Assembly (NCBI RefSeq): GCF_008124835.1
Contig: NZ_VNHW01000008.1
Span: forward strand, 124,001-188,000
Origin: Blastococcus xanthinilyticus
GTDB taxonomy: Bacteria > Actinomycetota > Actinomycetes > Mycobacteriales > Geodermatophilaceae
Reading direction: 5' to 3'
Length of the DNA stretch: 64,000 nt
The notes under the pieces were generated by a model. The model was not told the DNA's origin. It worked only from the letters and a program-made list of their open reading frames with translations, and did not search any database. Shown in pieces: positions 50,460 through 60,518 of the stretch. A program made the translations under genes and the position numbers. Numbering within the stretch: the first letter of the stretch is position 1; every line of letters begins with the position of its first letter.

Positions 50460-51608
50460 ATGACCGAGCGCCGTCTCGCGCCGCTGACCGCCCTCACCAC
50501 GCTCACCCGCCGCCCCCGGCTGGAGCCCGTGCCGCCGCCGAGCGGCGCCACGGCGTCCGCCGCGCTGCCGCCGGCCCCGGACGCGGAGTCGCGGATCGTG
50601 GACAACGCGGTCTACTCCGAGGGCCGCCGCATCGCGACGCCGGACACCGCGGCCGAGAGCCGCGAGGAGCTGGCCGCAGGCGAGGAGCGGCTGGCCTGGA
50701 TGGGGCTCTACCGGCCCGAACCCGGTGACCTGGGGTCGGTGGCCGAGCTGTTCGACCTGCCCGAGCTCGCGGTCGAGGACGCGATCAAGGCCCACCAGCG
50801 CCCCAAGTTCGAGCGGTACGGCAGCACGCTGTTCGTCGTCCTCAAGGCGGCGCGGTACCTGGACGCCGCCGAGGAGGTGGAGTTCGGCGAGCTGCACCTG
50901 TTCCTGGGTCCGGACTTCGCGATCACCGTCCGGCACAGCGAGTCACCCGACCTCTCGCGGGTGCGGCGCCGGCTGGAGAGCGACCCGGCGCTGCTGGCCA
51001 AGGGTAGCGAGGCGGTGCTGTACGCGACGCTGGACGCCGTCGTCGACGGGTACCGGCCGGTGCTCGACGGGCTGGCCAACGACATCGACGAGATCGAGAC
51101 GCAGGTGTTCGGCGGTGACCCGGGCGTCTCCCGGCGCATCTACGAGCTCTCCCAGGAGGTGCTCGAGTTCCAGCGCGCCGCCCAGCCGCTCACCGGCATC
51201 CTGGCCGCCATCACCGCCGGGTTCGACAAGTACGGGGTGGACGAGGAGCTGCGCAGCTACCTGCGCGACGTCGCCGACCACGTCATCCAGGTCAACGAGC
51301 GGGTGGAGGGCTTCCGGCTCCAGCTGCGCGACATCCTCACCGTGAACGCGACGCTGGTGGCGCAGCGGCAGAACGAGGAGATCCGCGAGCTCACCGAGAC
51401 CAGCATCGCCCAGGGCGAGGAGGTCAAGAAGATCTCCGCCTGGGCGGCCATCCTGTTCGCGCCCAGCCTCGTGGGCGGGGTGTACGGCATGAACTTCGAC
51501 CACATGCCCGAGCTCGACGAGGTGTGGGGCTACCCGTTCGCGCTGCTGCTCATGGCCGGCGTCAGCCTGACGCTCTACCTGGTGTTCAAGCGGCGCGACT
51601 GGATCTGA
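50460..51608 (+). CDS. corA: CorA magnesium/cobalt channel
   Basis: 382 residues with the CorA plan: a cytoplasmic alpha/beta funnel, long stalk helix and two membrane helices at the C-terminus. The pore signature Gly-Met-Asn is at 343-345 (YGMNFDHMPEL) and a Lys/Arg ring (KRRDW) ends the protein. It forms pentameric Mg2+ channels. ATG 50460 is preceded by GGGAGCC. Probably regulated by the leader peptide upstream. Confidence 0.92.
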   Translation: MTERRLAPLTALTTLTRRPRLEPVPPPSGATASAALPPAPDAESRIVDNAVYSEGRRIATPDTAAESREELAAGEERLAWMGLYRPEPGDLGSVAELFDLPELAVEDAIKAHQRPKFERYGSTLFVVLKAARYLDAAEEVEFGELHLFLGPDFAITVRHSESPDLSRVRRRLESDPALLAKGSEAVLYATLDAVVDGYRPVLDGLANDIDEIETQVFGGDPGVSRRIYELSQEVLEFQRAAQPLTGILAAITAGFDKYGVDEELRSYLRDVADHVIQVNERVEGFRLQLRDILTVNATLVAQRQNEEIRELTETSIAQGEEVKKISAWAAILFAPSLVGGVYGMNFDHMPELDEVWGYPFALLLMAGVSLTLYLVFKRRDWI

Positions 51609-51670
51609 CCGGGGTCGGGCGCGGCCACGCCCTGCGCGGTTCTGTCCCCGGGCTCGGGTAGACAGGCCGG

Positions 51671-54600
51671 GTGCTGCACGTCCACCGCGCCGAACGGACG
51701 GCGCGCCTCGCGGACGGCCTGGCCGACCTGCTGGCGACGCCGCTGCCCGACCCGTTCGCCACCGAGGTCGTCGCGGTGCCCGCGAAGGGCGTGGAGCGCT
51801 GGCTGGCCCAGCGCCTGTCGGCGGCGCTGGGCGCCGGTCCGGCCGGCGACGGCATCTGCTCGGGTGTGGCCTTCCCGCCGACCGGCCGGGTGGTCGGCGA
51901 GGCGCTGGCCGCCGCCCGCGGGTCCGAGCCGCGCAATGGCCCGTCGTCGGACCCGTGGTCGGACCCGGTCTGGCCGCTGCTCGAGGTGATCGACGCCTGC
52001 CTCGGGGAGCCGTGGTGCGCGGTGCTCGCCCGGCACCTGGGCGCCGGCGCCGACGACTCCCGCCGCGGCCGCCGGTGGGCCGCCGCCGCGCGGCTGGCCG
52101 GGCTGTTCCGGTCCTACGGCGCGCACCGGCCGCAGATGCTGCGGGACTGGGCGGCGGGCCGGGACACCGACGGGCTGGGCGCCCTGCCGGCCGACCTGCG
52201 GTGGCAGGCGGAGCTGTGGCGGCGGCTGCGCGCCCGCCTCGGGCCGAGCCCCGCGGAGCGGCTGGAGGCCGACTGCGCGGCGCTGCGCGCCGATCCGGCG
52301 CTCTCGGCGCTGCCCGGGCGGATCAGTGTCTTCGGCCCGACCCGGCTGCACGCCGACGCGCTGGCGGTCCTCGACGCCCTCGCCGCGCAGCGCGACGTCC
52401 ACCTCTGGCTGCCGCACCCGAGCCCCGTCCTGTGGCGGGAGCTGGCGGGCCGCACGGCCGGCCGGCGGCGCGACGACGCGACCGCCACCCTCGCCCGGCA
52501 CCCGCTGCTGCGCAGCCTCGCCCGGGACGCCCGCGAGCTCCAGCTGCGGCTGCCGGCGCACGAGGACTCCCACGCCGAGGACGCCGCCCGCCCGCCGACG
52601 CTGCTGGGCCGGCTGCAGTCGGACCTGCGGGACGACGTGCCGCCCGGCCCCACCGCGCTCGACGACACCCTCCAGGTGCACGCCTGCCACGGCCCGGCCC
52701 GCCAGGTGGAGGTGCTGCGCGAGCTCCTGCTGCGCCTGTTCGAGGACGACCCGACGCTGGAGCCGCGGGACGTGCTGGTCATGTGCCCGGACGTCGAGAC
52801 GTTCGCGCCGCTGGTCTCGGCGGCCTTCGGGTTCGGGCCCGGGCTGCCGCACCCCGGCGGCGCGCTGCGCGTGCGGCTGGCCGACCGCAGCCTCCGGGCC
52901 ACCAATCCGCTGCTGGACACGGTCGCGGCGCTGCTCGAGCTCGCCCAGGGGCGGGTGACCGCCAGCCAGGTGCTCGACCTCGCCGCCACCCCGGGCGTGC
53001 GCCGCCGGTTCGGGTTCACCGACGAGGAGCTCGAACGCGTGCGCGGCTGGGTGGCCCAGGCCGGGGTGCGCTGGGGGATCGACCCGGGCACCCGGCAGCC
53101 CTACGGGCTGGAGCACGTCGTGCAGAACACCTGGCAGGCCGGGCTGGACCGGGTGCTGCTGGGCGTGACCACGTCGGAGGACGAGCCGGTGTGGCTGGAC
53201 CGGGCGCTGCCGCTGGACGACGTCGACGGCAGCGACATCGACCTGACCGGCCGGCTCGCCGAGCTCCTCGACCGGCTCGCCGACGTGCTCGACGGGCTGC
53301 GCGGGGAGCACCCGGTCGGGCACTGGGTCGACACCCTGGCCGCCGCCCTCGACGCGCTCACCGAGACCGACCCCGCCGATGCGTGGCAGCTGGCGCAGGC
53401 CCGGCGCGAGCTCGCCGAGGCGGGGGAGGGCGGCGCGGTGCCGGTCCGGCTCTCCGATGTGCGCGCGATGCTGGCCGACCGGCTGGCGGGGCGCCCGACC
53501 CGCGCGAACTTCCGCACCGGCAACCTCACCGTCTGCACCCTGGTGCCGATGCGGTCGGTGCCGCACCGGGTGGTGGTGCTGCTCGGCCTGGACGACGGGG
53601 TCTTCCCCCGGACCGCGGGGATGGACGGCGACGACGTGCTGGCCCGCGAGCCGTGCGTGGGGGAGCGCGACGTCCGCAGCGAGGACCGCCAGCTCCTGCT
53701 CGACGCGCTGATGGCCGCCGGCGAGCGGGTGGTCGTGCTCTACACCGGCGCGGACCCGGTCAGCGGCGCCGCCCGGCCGCCGGCCGTCCCGCTCGGCGAG
53801 CTGCTGGACGTGCTCGACGCGATGGTCCCCGGCGCCCGGACCGACGCCGTCACCCGGCACCCGCTGCAGCCCTACGACGTCCGCTCGTTCACCGGCTCGC
53901 CGCCGCCCAGCTTCGACCCGGTGGGCCTGGCCGGCGCGCGCCGGGCCGTGCAGCCGCGCCGCCCCACCGCCGTCCGCGGGCCGCTGCCGCCGCGCACCGG
54001 ACCGGTCGCCCTCGACGACCTCGTCGCGTTCGTCGAGCACCCGGTCAAGGGCTACCTGCGCCAGCGGCTGCGGATCACGCTGCCCGGTGAGGACGACGAG
54101 GTCGACGACGCCCTCTCCGCCGGCCTGGACGGGCTGCAGGAGTGGGCGGTCGGCGAGCGGCTGCTGGCCGCCGGGCTGCGCGGCACGTCGCCCGAGGAGG
54201 CGCGGCGGGCGGAGTGGCTGCGCGGCACCCTCCCGCCCCGCGGCCTGGGGGAGCAGGTTCTGCTGCGGGTGGGCGGCCGGGTCGACGCGCTGGTCAGCGC
54301 CGGCCGGCCGCTGGTCACCCCCACCCCGCGCACCGTCGACGTGCGCCTCGACATCGGCGGCCGGGAGCTGTCCGGCACGGTCAACGGCGTGCGGGACGGC
54401 GCGGTCGTCACCGTCACCTACTCCAGCCTGTCGGCCAAGCACCGGGCGCGGGCGTGGGTGCTGGCGCTGGCGCTGGCGGCCGCCGAGGGGAGCGGCCGGG
54501 CGGTCACCGTCGGCCGCGCGCGGGACCGGGCCCGCACCTCCACGATCACCGCGCCCGCCGACCCGGCGGCGGTCCTCGCCGACCTGCTCGACCTCTACGA

Positions 54601-54904
54601 CCGCGGCCTGTGCGAGCCGCTCCCGCTGCCGGTCAAGACCTCCTGGGCCTACGCCGGCGCTCGGCTGTCCGGCAACTCCCCGGAGCAGGCCCTCGACGCC
54701 GCGCGCCGGGAGTGGAACCGCGACCCGGGCGGCGAGCGGGAGGACCGCTCGCACCAACACCTCTGGGGATCCCGGCCGGCGTTCGACGGGCTGGTCGAGG
54801 CCGCGCCCGCGGACGGGGAGCGGTTCCCCGGTGAGACCACCCGCTTCGGCGTGCTCGCCTGCCGGCTGTGGGCGCCGATCCGCAACGGGGAGCAGCTGTC
54901 GTGA
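51671..54904 (+). CDS. recC: RecBCD subunit RecC
   Basis: 1077 residues of the RecC family: an inactive helicase-like protein that recognises chi and guides the strand. N-terminal HRAERTARLADGLADLL and VPAKGVERWLAQRLS (the conserved RecC start), QVHACHGPARQVEVLRE, and a C-terminal PD-(D/E)xK-like but degenerate domain. GTG 51671; its stop overlaps recB. First of a coupled three-gene operon. Confidence 0.93.
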   Translation: MLHVHRAERTARLADGLADLLATPLPDPFATEVVAVPAKGVERWLAQRLSAALGAGPAGDGICSGVAFPPTGRVVGEALAAARGSEPRNGPSSDPWSDPVWPLLEVIDACLGEPWCAVLARHLGAGADDSRRGRRWAAAARLAGLFRSYGAHRPQMLRDWAAGRDTDGLGALPADLRWQAELWRRLRARLGPSPAERLEADCAALRADPALSALPGRISVFGPTRLHADALAVLDALAAQRDVHLWLPHPSPVLWRELAGRTAGRRRDDATATLARHPLLRSLARDARELQLRLPAHEDSHAEDAARPPTLLGRLQSDLRDDVPPGPTALDDTLQVHACHGPARQVEVLRELLLRLFEDDPTLEPRDVLVMCPDVETFAPLVSAAFGFGPGLPHPGGALRVRLADRSLRATNPLLDTVAALLELAQGRVTASQVLDLAATPGVRRRFGFTDEELERVRGWVAQAGVRWGIDPGTRQPYGLEHVVQNTWQAGLDRVLLGVTTSEDEPVWLDRALPLDDVDGSDIDLTGRLAELLDRLADVLDGLRGEHPVGHWVDTLAAALDALTETDPADAWQLAQARRELAEAGEGGAVPVRLSDVRAMLADRLAGRPTRANFRTGNLTVCTLVPMRSVPHRVVVLLGLDDGVFPRTAGMDGDDVLAREPCVGERDVRSEDRQLLLDALMAAGERVVVLYTGADPVSGAARPPAVPLGELLDVLDAMVPGARTDAVTRHPLQPYDVRSFTGSPPPSFDPVGLAGARRAVQPRRPTAVRGPLPPRTGPVALDDLVAFVEHPVKGYLRQRLRITLPGEDDEVDDALSAGLDGLQEWAVGERLLAAGLRGTSPEEARRAEWLRGTLPPRGLGEQVLLRVGGRVDALVSAGRPLVTPTPRTVDVRLDIGGRELSGTVNGVRDGAVVTVTYSSLSAKHRARAWVLALALAAAEGSGRAVTVGRARDRARTSTITAPADPAAVLADLLDLYDRGLCEPLPLPVKTSWAYAGARLSGNSPEQALDAARREWNRDPGGEREDRSHQHLWGSRPAFDGLVEAAPADGERFPGETTRFGVLACRLWAPIRNGEQLS

Positions 54905-57900
54905 GCACCTTCGACCTCGGCGGCGCGCTGCCGACGGGCACCACCGTCCTGGAGGCCAGCGCCGGCACCGGCAAGACCTTCACCATCGCCGCGCTCACCG
55001 CCCGGTACGTGGCCGAGGGCGCGGCCGAGCTGTCCGAGATCATGCTCGTCACCTTCGGCAACGCCGCCTCCCGGGAGCTGCGCGACCGGGTCCGCGAGCG
55101 GCTGGTCTCCGCCGAGCGCGGGCTGCGCGACCCGGCCGCGGCCCGTGGCGACCGGAACGACCCCGTGCTGCGGCTGCTCGCCGACGTGCCCGACGAGGAG
55201 GTCACCCGCCGGCGCGGGCGGCTGGCGCGGGCGCTCGCCGGCTTCGACGAGGCGACGATCGCCACCACCCACTCGTTCTGCTCCCAGATGCTCGCCGGGC
55301 TGGGCATGGCCGCCGACGCCGACCCCACCGCCGCCTTCGTCGAGGACATCGACGACCTGGTGCGGGAGGTCGTCGACGACCTCTACCTGCGCACCTTCGC
55401 CGGCGCGGCGGACCCGCCGTTCCTCAGCCACGCGGAGCTGCTGGAGCTCGGCCGGCGGGCGGTGGGCAGCGACCGGCAGGCGGAGCTCTGGCCGGCGGCG
55501 GACGACGGCGTCCCCGGGCGGCGCCGGCGCGCCGCCGAGGCGGTCCGGCGCGAGGTGGAGCGGCGGAAGCGGCGGGTCGGCCTGGTCGACTACGACGACT
55601 GGCTCTCGCTGCTCCGCGACGCCCTGGCCGACCCGGCCGGCGGAGCCGTGGCCTGCGAGCGGGTGGCCGCCCGGTACCGGGTGGTCATGGTCGACGAGTT
55701 CCAGGACACCGACCCGGTGCAGTGGGAGATCCTCGACCGCGCCTTCCACGGGCGCACCACGCTGGTGCTGATCGGCGACCCCAAGCAGGCCATCTACGCC
55801 TTCCGGGGCGGCGACGTCACCACCTACCTGGCGGCGGCCGCGGAGGCGACCACCGAGGCGACGCTGGGCACCAACTGGCGCAGCGACGCACGGCTCCTCG
55901 GCGCTCTGGACCGGGTGTTCGGCGGCGCCGCGCTCGGCCACGAGCGGATCGTCGTGCGCCCGGTCGGCGCGGCCCACCCGCACCCGCGCCTGGACGCGGC
56001 GGGGGCGCCGCTGCGGCTGCGCCGGCTGCTGCGCACCGGCCACGGTCCGGTGTTCCGGGGCGTGCCGAAGGTCGACGCCCTGCGCGACGCCGTCGCCTGC
56101 GACGTCGCCGCCGACGTCGTCGACCTGCTGTCCGGCCCCGCGCGGTACGAGGGGCGCCCGGTGGAGCCCGGCGACGTCGCGGTGCTGGTGCGCACCAACG
56201 CCCAGGGGCACCTGGTGCGCGAGACCCTCGCCCGGGCGGGCGTCCCCGCCGTCTTCGCCGGCGGCGGCAGCGTCTTCGGCACGCCGAGCGCCGGGTCGTG
56301 GCTGCGGCTGCTGGAGGCGATGGAGCAGCCGCACCGGGCCGGCCGGGTTCGCTCCGCGGCGCTCTCGGTCTTCCTCGGGCACGACGAGCAGGCCCTCGAC
56401 GCGTCCGGCGACGAGCTGGCCGACCGGCTGGGCCCGCGGCTGCGCCGGTGGTCGGACCTGCTCGCCGAGCGCGGGGTGGCGGCCTTCCTGGAGGTCCTCA
56501 CCGCCGAGGAGGGGCTGCCCGGGCGGGTGCTCGCGCAGCCCGACGGCGAGCGGGTGCTGACCGACCTGCGGCACATCGGCCAGGTGCTGCACGCGGCGGC
56601 GCAGCGGGAGTCCCTCGGCCTCACCGCGCTGGTGGAGTGGCTGCGCCGGCGGATCAGCCAGGCGTCGGTCGAGGGCACCGACGAGCGCAGCCGGCGGCTG
56701 GAGTCCGACGCCGCCGCCGTCCAGGTCATGACCGTGCACGTCAGCAAGGGCCTGGAGTTCCCCGTCGTGTACGTGCCCTTCGCCTGGGACCGGTGGGTAC
56801 CCGACACCCCGCAGGTGCTCCGGCTGCACGACGACCAGGGGCGGCGGGTGCTCGACGTCGGCGGTTCCGGCGGCGCCGGTTACGCCCGGGCCCGCGCCCG
56901 GCACGAGGCGGAGGAGTCCGGTGAGGACCTCCGCCTGCTGTACGTCGCGCTGACGCGGGCGCGCTGCCAGGTGGTCGCGCACTGGGCGCCCAGCGGCAAC
57001 ACCGCCGCTGCGCCGCTGCACCGGCTGCTGTTCGGCGGCGCCGGTGCCGGCGCGGAGCCGGCCGCCCGGGTGCCGCTCCCCGGGGACGACGACGTCGCCG
57101 CCGCCCTCGACGCGCTGGCGGCGCGGTCCGACGGCGCGATCGAGGTGGCCGAGGTGGTCCGGCGTCCGGTGCCCCGGTGGCAGCCGCCGAGCCCCGCCGT
57201 GCCCGAGCTGTCGGTCAGCGTCTTCACCCGGGTGCTCGACGACGACTGGCGGCGCACCTCCTACAGCGCCCTGACCCGCGGCGCCCACGAGGCGGCGCAC
57301 CAGCACCTGGCCAGCGAGCCGGAGGCCGGCGCCACCGACGACGAGCGCGACGCGACCGGACCGGCCGCGGAGCCCGTGCCCGAGGCGGTGCCCGCCGGTG
57401 CGCTGCCCTCGCCACTGAGCGAGCTCCCCGGCGGAGCGACCTTCGGCACCCTGGTGCACGACGTGCTGGAGGACCTCGACCCGGCCGCGCTCGACGAGCG
57501 CTGCGCCGACGGGGTCGCCCGCCACCTCGTCCCCGGCGTGACCGCGTCGGCGCTGGCCGACGGGCTGCGGCCGGTGCTCCGCACCCCGCTGGGCGACCTC
57601 GGCCGGACGCTGGCCGACGTCGCGGCGTCCGACCGGCTGGCGGAGCTGGACTTCGAGCTGCCGCTGGCCGGCGGCGACGCCGCGGTGCCGCACGCCACGC
57701 TGGCCGACGTCGTCGACCTGCTGCGGCGGTACGACCTCGGCTCCCTGGCCGGCTACCCGGAGCTGCTGGCCGGTCTCGAGCCGCAGGCGCTGCGCGGGTT
57801 CCTGACCGGCAGCATCGACGCGGTGCTGCGACTGCCCGGGCCGGTGTTCGCCGTCGTCGACTACAAGACCAACCGGCTCGGCACCGAGCCGCTGAGCACC

Positions 57901-58167
57901 TGGGACTACCGGCCGGAGGCGATGGCCGAGGAGATGCGCCGCACCCACTACGTGCTGCAGGCGCTGCTCTACTGCGTCGCCCTGCACCGCTACCTGCGCT
58001 GGCGGCTGCCCGGCTACCACCCCGACCGGCACCTCGGGCCGGTGCTCTACCTGTTCGTGCGGGGCATGGCCGGGCCGGAGACCCCCGCCGGCGCCGGGGT
58101 CTTCTCCTGGACGCCACCGCCCGGGCTCGTGCCCGAGCTCTCCGACCTGCTGGCGGGGCGGCCGTGA
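54901..58167 (+). CDS. recB: RecBCD helicase-nuclease subunit RecB
   Basis: 1088 residues. SF1 helicase: Walker A ASAGTGKT (residues 19-26), motif II VDEFQDTDP, motif III GDPKQAIYAFRGGD, motif VI VALTRAR. The C-terminal nuclease has VVDYKTN with Asp987 and Lys989, catalytic residues of the RecB nuclease. GTG 54901 overlaps the recC stop (GTGA) and its own stop overlaps recD. Confidence 0.95.
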   Translation: MSTFDLGGALPTGTTVLEASAGTGKTFTIAALTARYVAEGAAELSEIMLVTFGNAASRELRDRVRERLVSAERGLRDPAAARGDRNDPVLRLLADVPDEEVTRRRGRLARALAGFDEATIATTHSFCSQMLAGLGMAADADPTAAFVEDIDDLVREVVDDLYLRTFAGAADPPFLSHAELLELGRRAVGSDRQAELWPAADDGVPGRRRRAAEAVRREVERRKRRVGLVDYDDWLSLLRDALADPAGGAVACERVAARYRVVMVDEFQDTDPVQWEILDRAFHGRTTLVLIGDPKQAIYAFRGGDVTTYLAAAAEATTEATLGTNWRSDARLLGALDRVFGGAALGHERIVVRPVGAAHPHPRLDAAGAPLRLRRLLRTGHGPVFRGVPKVDALRDAVACDVAADVVDLLSGPARYEGRPVEPGDVAVLVRTNAQGHLVRETLARAGVPAVFAGGGSVFGTPSAGSWLRLLEAMEQPHRAGRVRSAALSVFLGHDEQALDASGDELADRLGPRLRRWSDLLAERGVAAFLEVLTAEEGLPGRVLAQPDGERVLTDLRHIGQVLHAAAQRESLGLTALVEWLRRRISQASVEGTDERSRRLESDAAAVQVMTVHVSKGLEFPVVYVPFAWDRWVPDTPQVLRLHDDQGRRVLDVGGSGGAGYARARARHEAEESGEDLRLLYVALTRARCQVVAHWAPSGNTAAAPLHRLLFGGAGAGAEPAARVPLPGDDDVAAALDALAARSDGAIEVAEVVRRPVPRWQPPSPAVPELSVSVFTRVLDDDWRRTSYSALTRGAHEAAHQHLASEPEAGATDDERDATGPAAEPVPEAVPAGALPSPLSELPGGATFGTLVHDVLEDLDPAALDERCADGVARHLVPGVTASALADGLRPVLRTPLGDLGRTLADVAASDRLAELDFELPLAGGDAAVPHATLADVVDLLRRYDLGSLAGYPELLAGLEPQALRGFLTGSIDAVLRLPGPVFAVVDYKTNRLGTEPLSTWDYRPEAMAEEMRRTHYVLQALLYCVALHRYLRWRLPGYHPDRHLGPVLYLFVRGMAGPETPAGAGVFSWTPPPGLVPELSDLLAGRP

Positions 58168-59936
58168 TCCCGGTGCGGGCCGACGGCCTGCTGCGCGACT
58201 TCGCCGAGGCCGGGATCCTGGTCGCCGCCGACGTGCACGTCGCGCTGCGGCTGGCCCGGCTCGGCGGGGAGCAGCGCGAGAGTGTGCTGCTGGCCGCCGC
58301 CCTGGCCGTGCGCGGGGTGCGGGCCGGCTCGGTCTGCGTGGAGCTGGCCACCGTCGCGGACTCGGTGGTGCCCGACGAGGAGGCGCCGCCGGTCGAGCTG
58401 GCCTGGCCACGGGACTGGACGGCGCTGCACGACAGCCCGGTGGTCGCCGTCGGGGCGGACGCCCCGTGGCGGCCGCTGCGCCTGGTCGACGGGCTGCTCT
58501 ACCTGGACCGCTACTGGCAGCAGGAGCAGCTGGTGCGCCGGGAGCTCGACGAGCGGGCCGCCCGGCCCGCGCCGCCGGCCGACCTCGCCGGGCTGGCCAC
58601 GCTGTTCCCCGGCGACGCCCCGGACCTGCAGCGGCTGGCGGCGGCCGTGGCCGCCGGCCGGTGGGTCAGCGTCGTCACCGGCGGCCCGGGCACGGGGAAG
58701 ACGCACACGGTCGCCCGGCTGCTCCGGCTGCTGCTCGACCAGCCCGGCCCGCGGCCGCGGATCGCGCTGGCCGCGCCCACCGGCAAGGCCGCGGCCCGGC
58801 TGCAGGAGTCGGTGCTGGAGCAGGCGGCCGCCGTGGGACTGCCGCTGGACCTGACCGCCTCGACGCTGCACCGGCTGCTCGGCTGGCGGCCGGACAGCCG
58901 GAGCCGCTTCCGGCACGACGCCGGGAACCGGCTGCCCTTCGACGTGGTGGTCGTGGACGAGTCGTCGATGGTCTCGCTGACGATGATGGCGCGGCTGCTG
59001 GAGGCGCTGCGGCCGACCACGCGGCTGGTGCTGGTCGGTGACCCCGACCAGCTGACCCCGGTCGACGCCGGCGCCGTCCTCAGCGACCTGGTGCACCGGC
59101 CGGCGCCGTCGGGCGCCGGGGCCGGAGTCCCGGCCGAGGCCGCCGACGACGGCGCCGACCTCGACGAGGAGGGCCGCCGGCAGCTGCGCAACGGCGTCGT
59201 GCGGCTGCGGGTCTCGCAGCGCTACGGCCCCGGGATCGCCGGCCTGGCGGAGGCGGTGCGGGCCGGCGACGCCGACCGCGTCCTCGAGCTGCTGGCCGAC
59301 GGGGAGGCGCTCGTCCTGGAGCCCGACCCCGCGGCCCTGGAGGAGCGGATCCGCAGCGGGGCGGCGGAGCTGCGCGCGGCCGCCGAGCAGGGCGACGCCG
59401 GGCGGTGCCTGGCGCTGCTGGGCCGGCACCGGCTGCTCTGCGCCCACCGGCACGGGCCGTACGGCGTCTCGGCCTGGAACGACCGGATCGGCCGGCTGAG
59501 CGGCGCCGCCCCCGGCGAGTGGCCGCCGGGGCTGCCGCTGCTGGTCACCGCGAACGACTACGAGAACGAGCTGTGGAACGGCGACACCGGGGTGGTCGTC
59601 GCGACGCCCGACGGCCCCCGGGCCGCGTTCCTGCGCGGCACCGGCCCGGACCTGGTGCCGCTGTCCCGGCTCTCGGCCGTCAGCCCGGCGCACGCGCTCA
59701 CCGTGCACCGCAGCCAGGGCAGCCAGTTCGAGGAGGTGGCCGTGCTGCTGCCGCCGGCGGGCTCGCCGCTGCTCACCCGGGAGCTGCTGTACACGGCGGT
59801 GACCCGCGCCAGCCGCAGCGTCCGGATCGTGGGCTCGGCGGACGCGGTGCGGGCCGCGGTCGGCCGGCAGGTGGTGCGGGCCAGCGGCCTGCGGCGCGGC
59901 TCCACGCCCCGCCGGGGGAGCGCCGGGAACACGTGA
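58164..59936 (+). CDS. recD: RecBCD helicase subunit RecD
   Basis: 590 residues. Walker A GGPGTGKT (residues 173-180), ALAAPTGKAAARLQE, VVDESSMVSLTMMARLL, LVGDPDQLTPVDAG and the C-terminal HRSQGSQF, LLYTAVTRAS motifs typical of RecD. The 5'-3' helicase of RecBCD. GTG 58164. The operon ends 37 nt before tmRNA. Confidence 0.95.
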   Translation: MIPVRADGLLRDFAEAGILVAADVHVALRLARLGGEQRESVLLAAALAVRGVRAGSVCVELATVADSVVPDEEAPPVELAWPRDWTALHDSPVVAVGADAPWRPLRLVDGLLYLDRYWQQEQLVRRELDERAARPAPPADLAGLATLFPGDAPDLQRLAAAVAAGRWVSVVTGGPGTGKTHTVARLLRLLLDQPGPRPRIALAAPTGKAAARLQESVLEQAAAVGLPLDLTASTLHRLLGWRPDSRSRFRHDAGNRLPFDVVVVDESSMVSLTMMARLLEALRPTTRLVLVGDPDQLTPVDAGAVLSDLVHRPAPSGAGAGVPAEAADDGADLDEEGRRQLRNGVVRLRVSQRYGPGIAGLAEAVRAGDADRVLELLADGEALVLEPDPAALEERIRSGAAELRAAAEQGDAGRCLALLGRHRLLCAHRHGPYGVSAWNDRIGRLSGAAPGEWPPGLPLLVTANDYENELWNGDTGVVVATPDGPRAAFLRGTGPDLVPLSRLSAVSPAHALTVHRSQGSQFEEVAVLLPPAGSPLLTRELLYTAVTRASRSVRIVGSADAVRAAVGRQVVRASGLRRGSTPRRGSAGNT

Positions 59937-59973
59937 ACGCCGGATGCCGTTAGGCTGTCTGCACAACTACACA

Positions 59974-60346
59974 GGGGGTGATTGGTCTCGACTTCGGTCG
60001 CTTGACCAGGGGAAGCGAGCCGAGGAAGGCGACGATGATCTCGTTAACCACCCGTCGCAAACCACAAATGCCGACGCTAAGCGCGGCGACTTCGCTCTCG
60101 CTGCCTAATCGCAGCTAGGCGAGTCTGTCAGCCCGGGTTCGTCATCGGCCCGGATCCTGGCATCAGCTAGATGACTCACCGTCCGTACCGGTCGCGGGTG
60201 CGGAGGGGACATCAAACAGCGACTGGGCCCGTCACATCGAACATGTCTGCGTGATCGATGGGGCCGAGTAGAGGCGATAGCAGACTGCGCTCGGAGAAGC
60301 CCTGGCCATACGTCGAAGGACGCGGGTTCGATTCCCGCCACCTCCA
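59974..60346 (+). ncRNA. ssrA: Transfer-messenger RNA (tmRNA)
   Basis: The 5' end GGGGGUGAUUGGUCUCGACUU and the 3' end form a tRNA-like domain: acceptor stem GGGGGUG (59974-59980) with CACCUCC (60339-60345), discriminator A at 60346, and T-arm GCGGG-UUCGAUU-CCCGC (60322-60338). The CCA is not fully encoded. The tag frame 60070-60108 reads ADAKRGDFALAA-stop, resume codon GCC, close to the ADxxxxDYALAA type of mycobacteria. It rescues stalled ribosomes with SmpB. Confidence 0.96.
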
Positions 60347-60360
60347 CCCCTGAGCACGAT

Positions 60361-60396
60361 CACGCAGGGCCCGGTCAGCTGACCGGGCCCTGCGTG
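60361..60396 (+). terminator. Perfect 36-bp palindromic terminator of tmRNA
   Basis: CACGCAGGGCCCGGTCAG (60361-60378) is directly followed by its exact reverse complement (60379-60396). It starts 14 nt after the tmRNA end. An 18-bp stem without loop bases would fold with a small central loop. Works in both directions. Confidence 0.85.
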
Positions 60397-60518
60397 CGTT
60401 CGTGGCCCTTGGCGCAGCGGGTTCCGGGGTCACGAATGAACGGTGGCTACACGGACACCTTCGGGGGCCCGGCCGGAGATGCCGGTGCTGGAATACCCAT
60501 GCAGGGCACCATGCGGTT

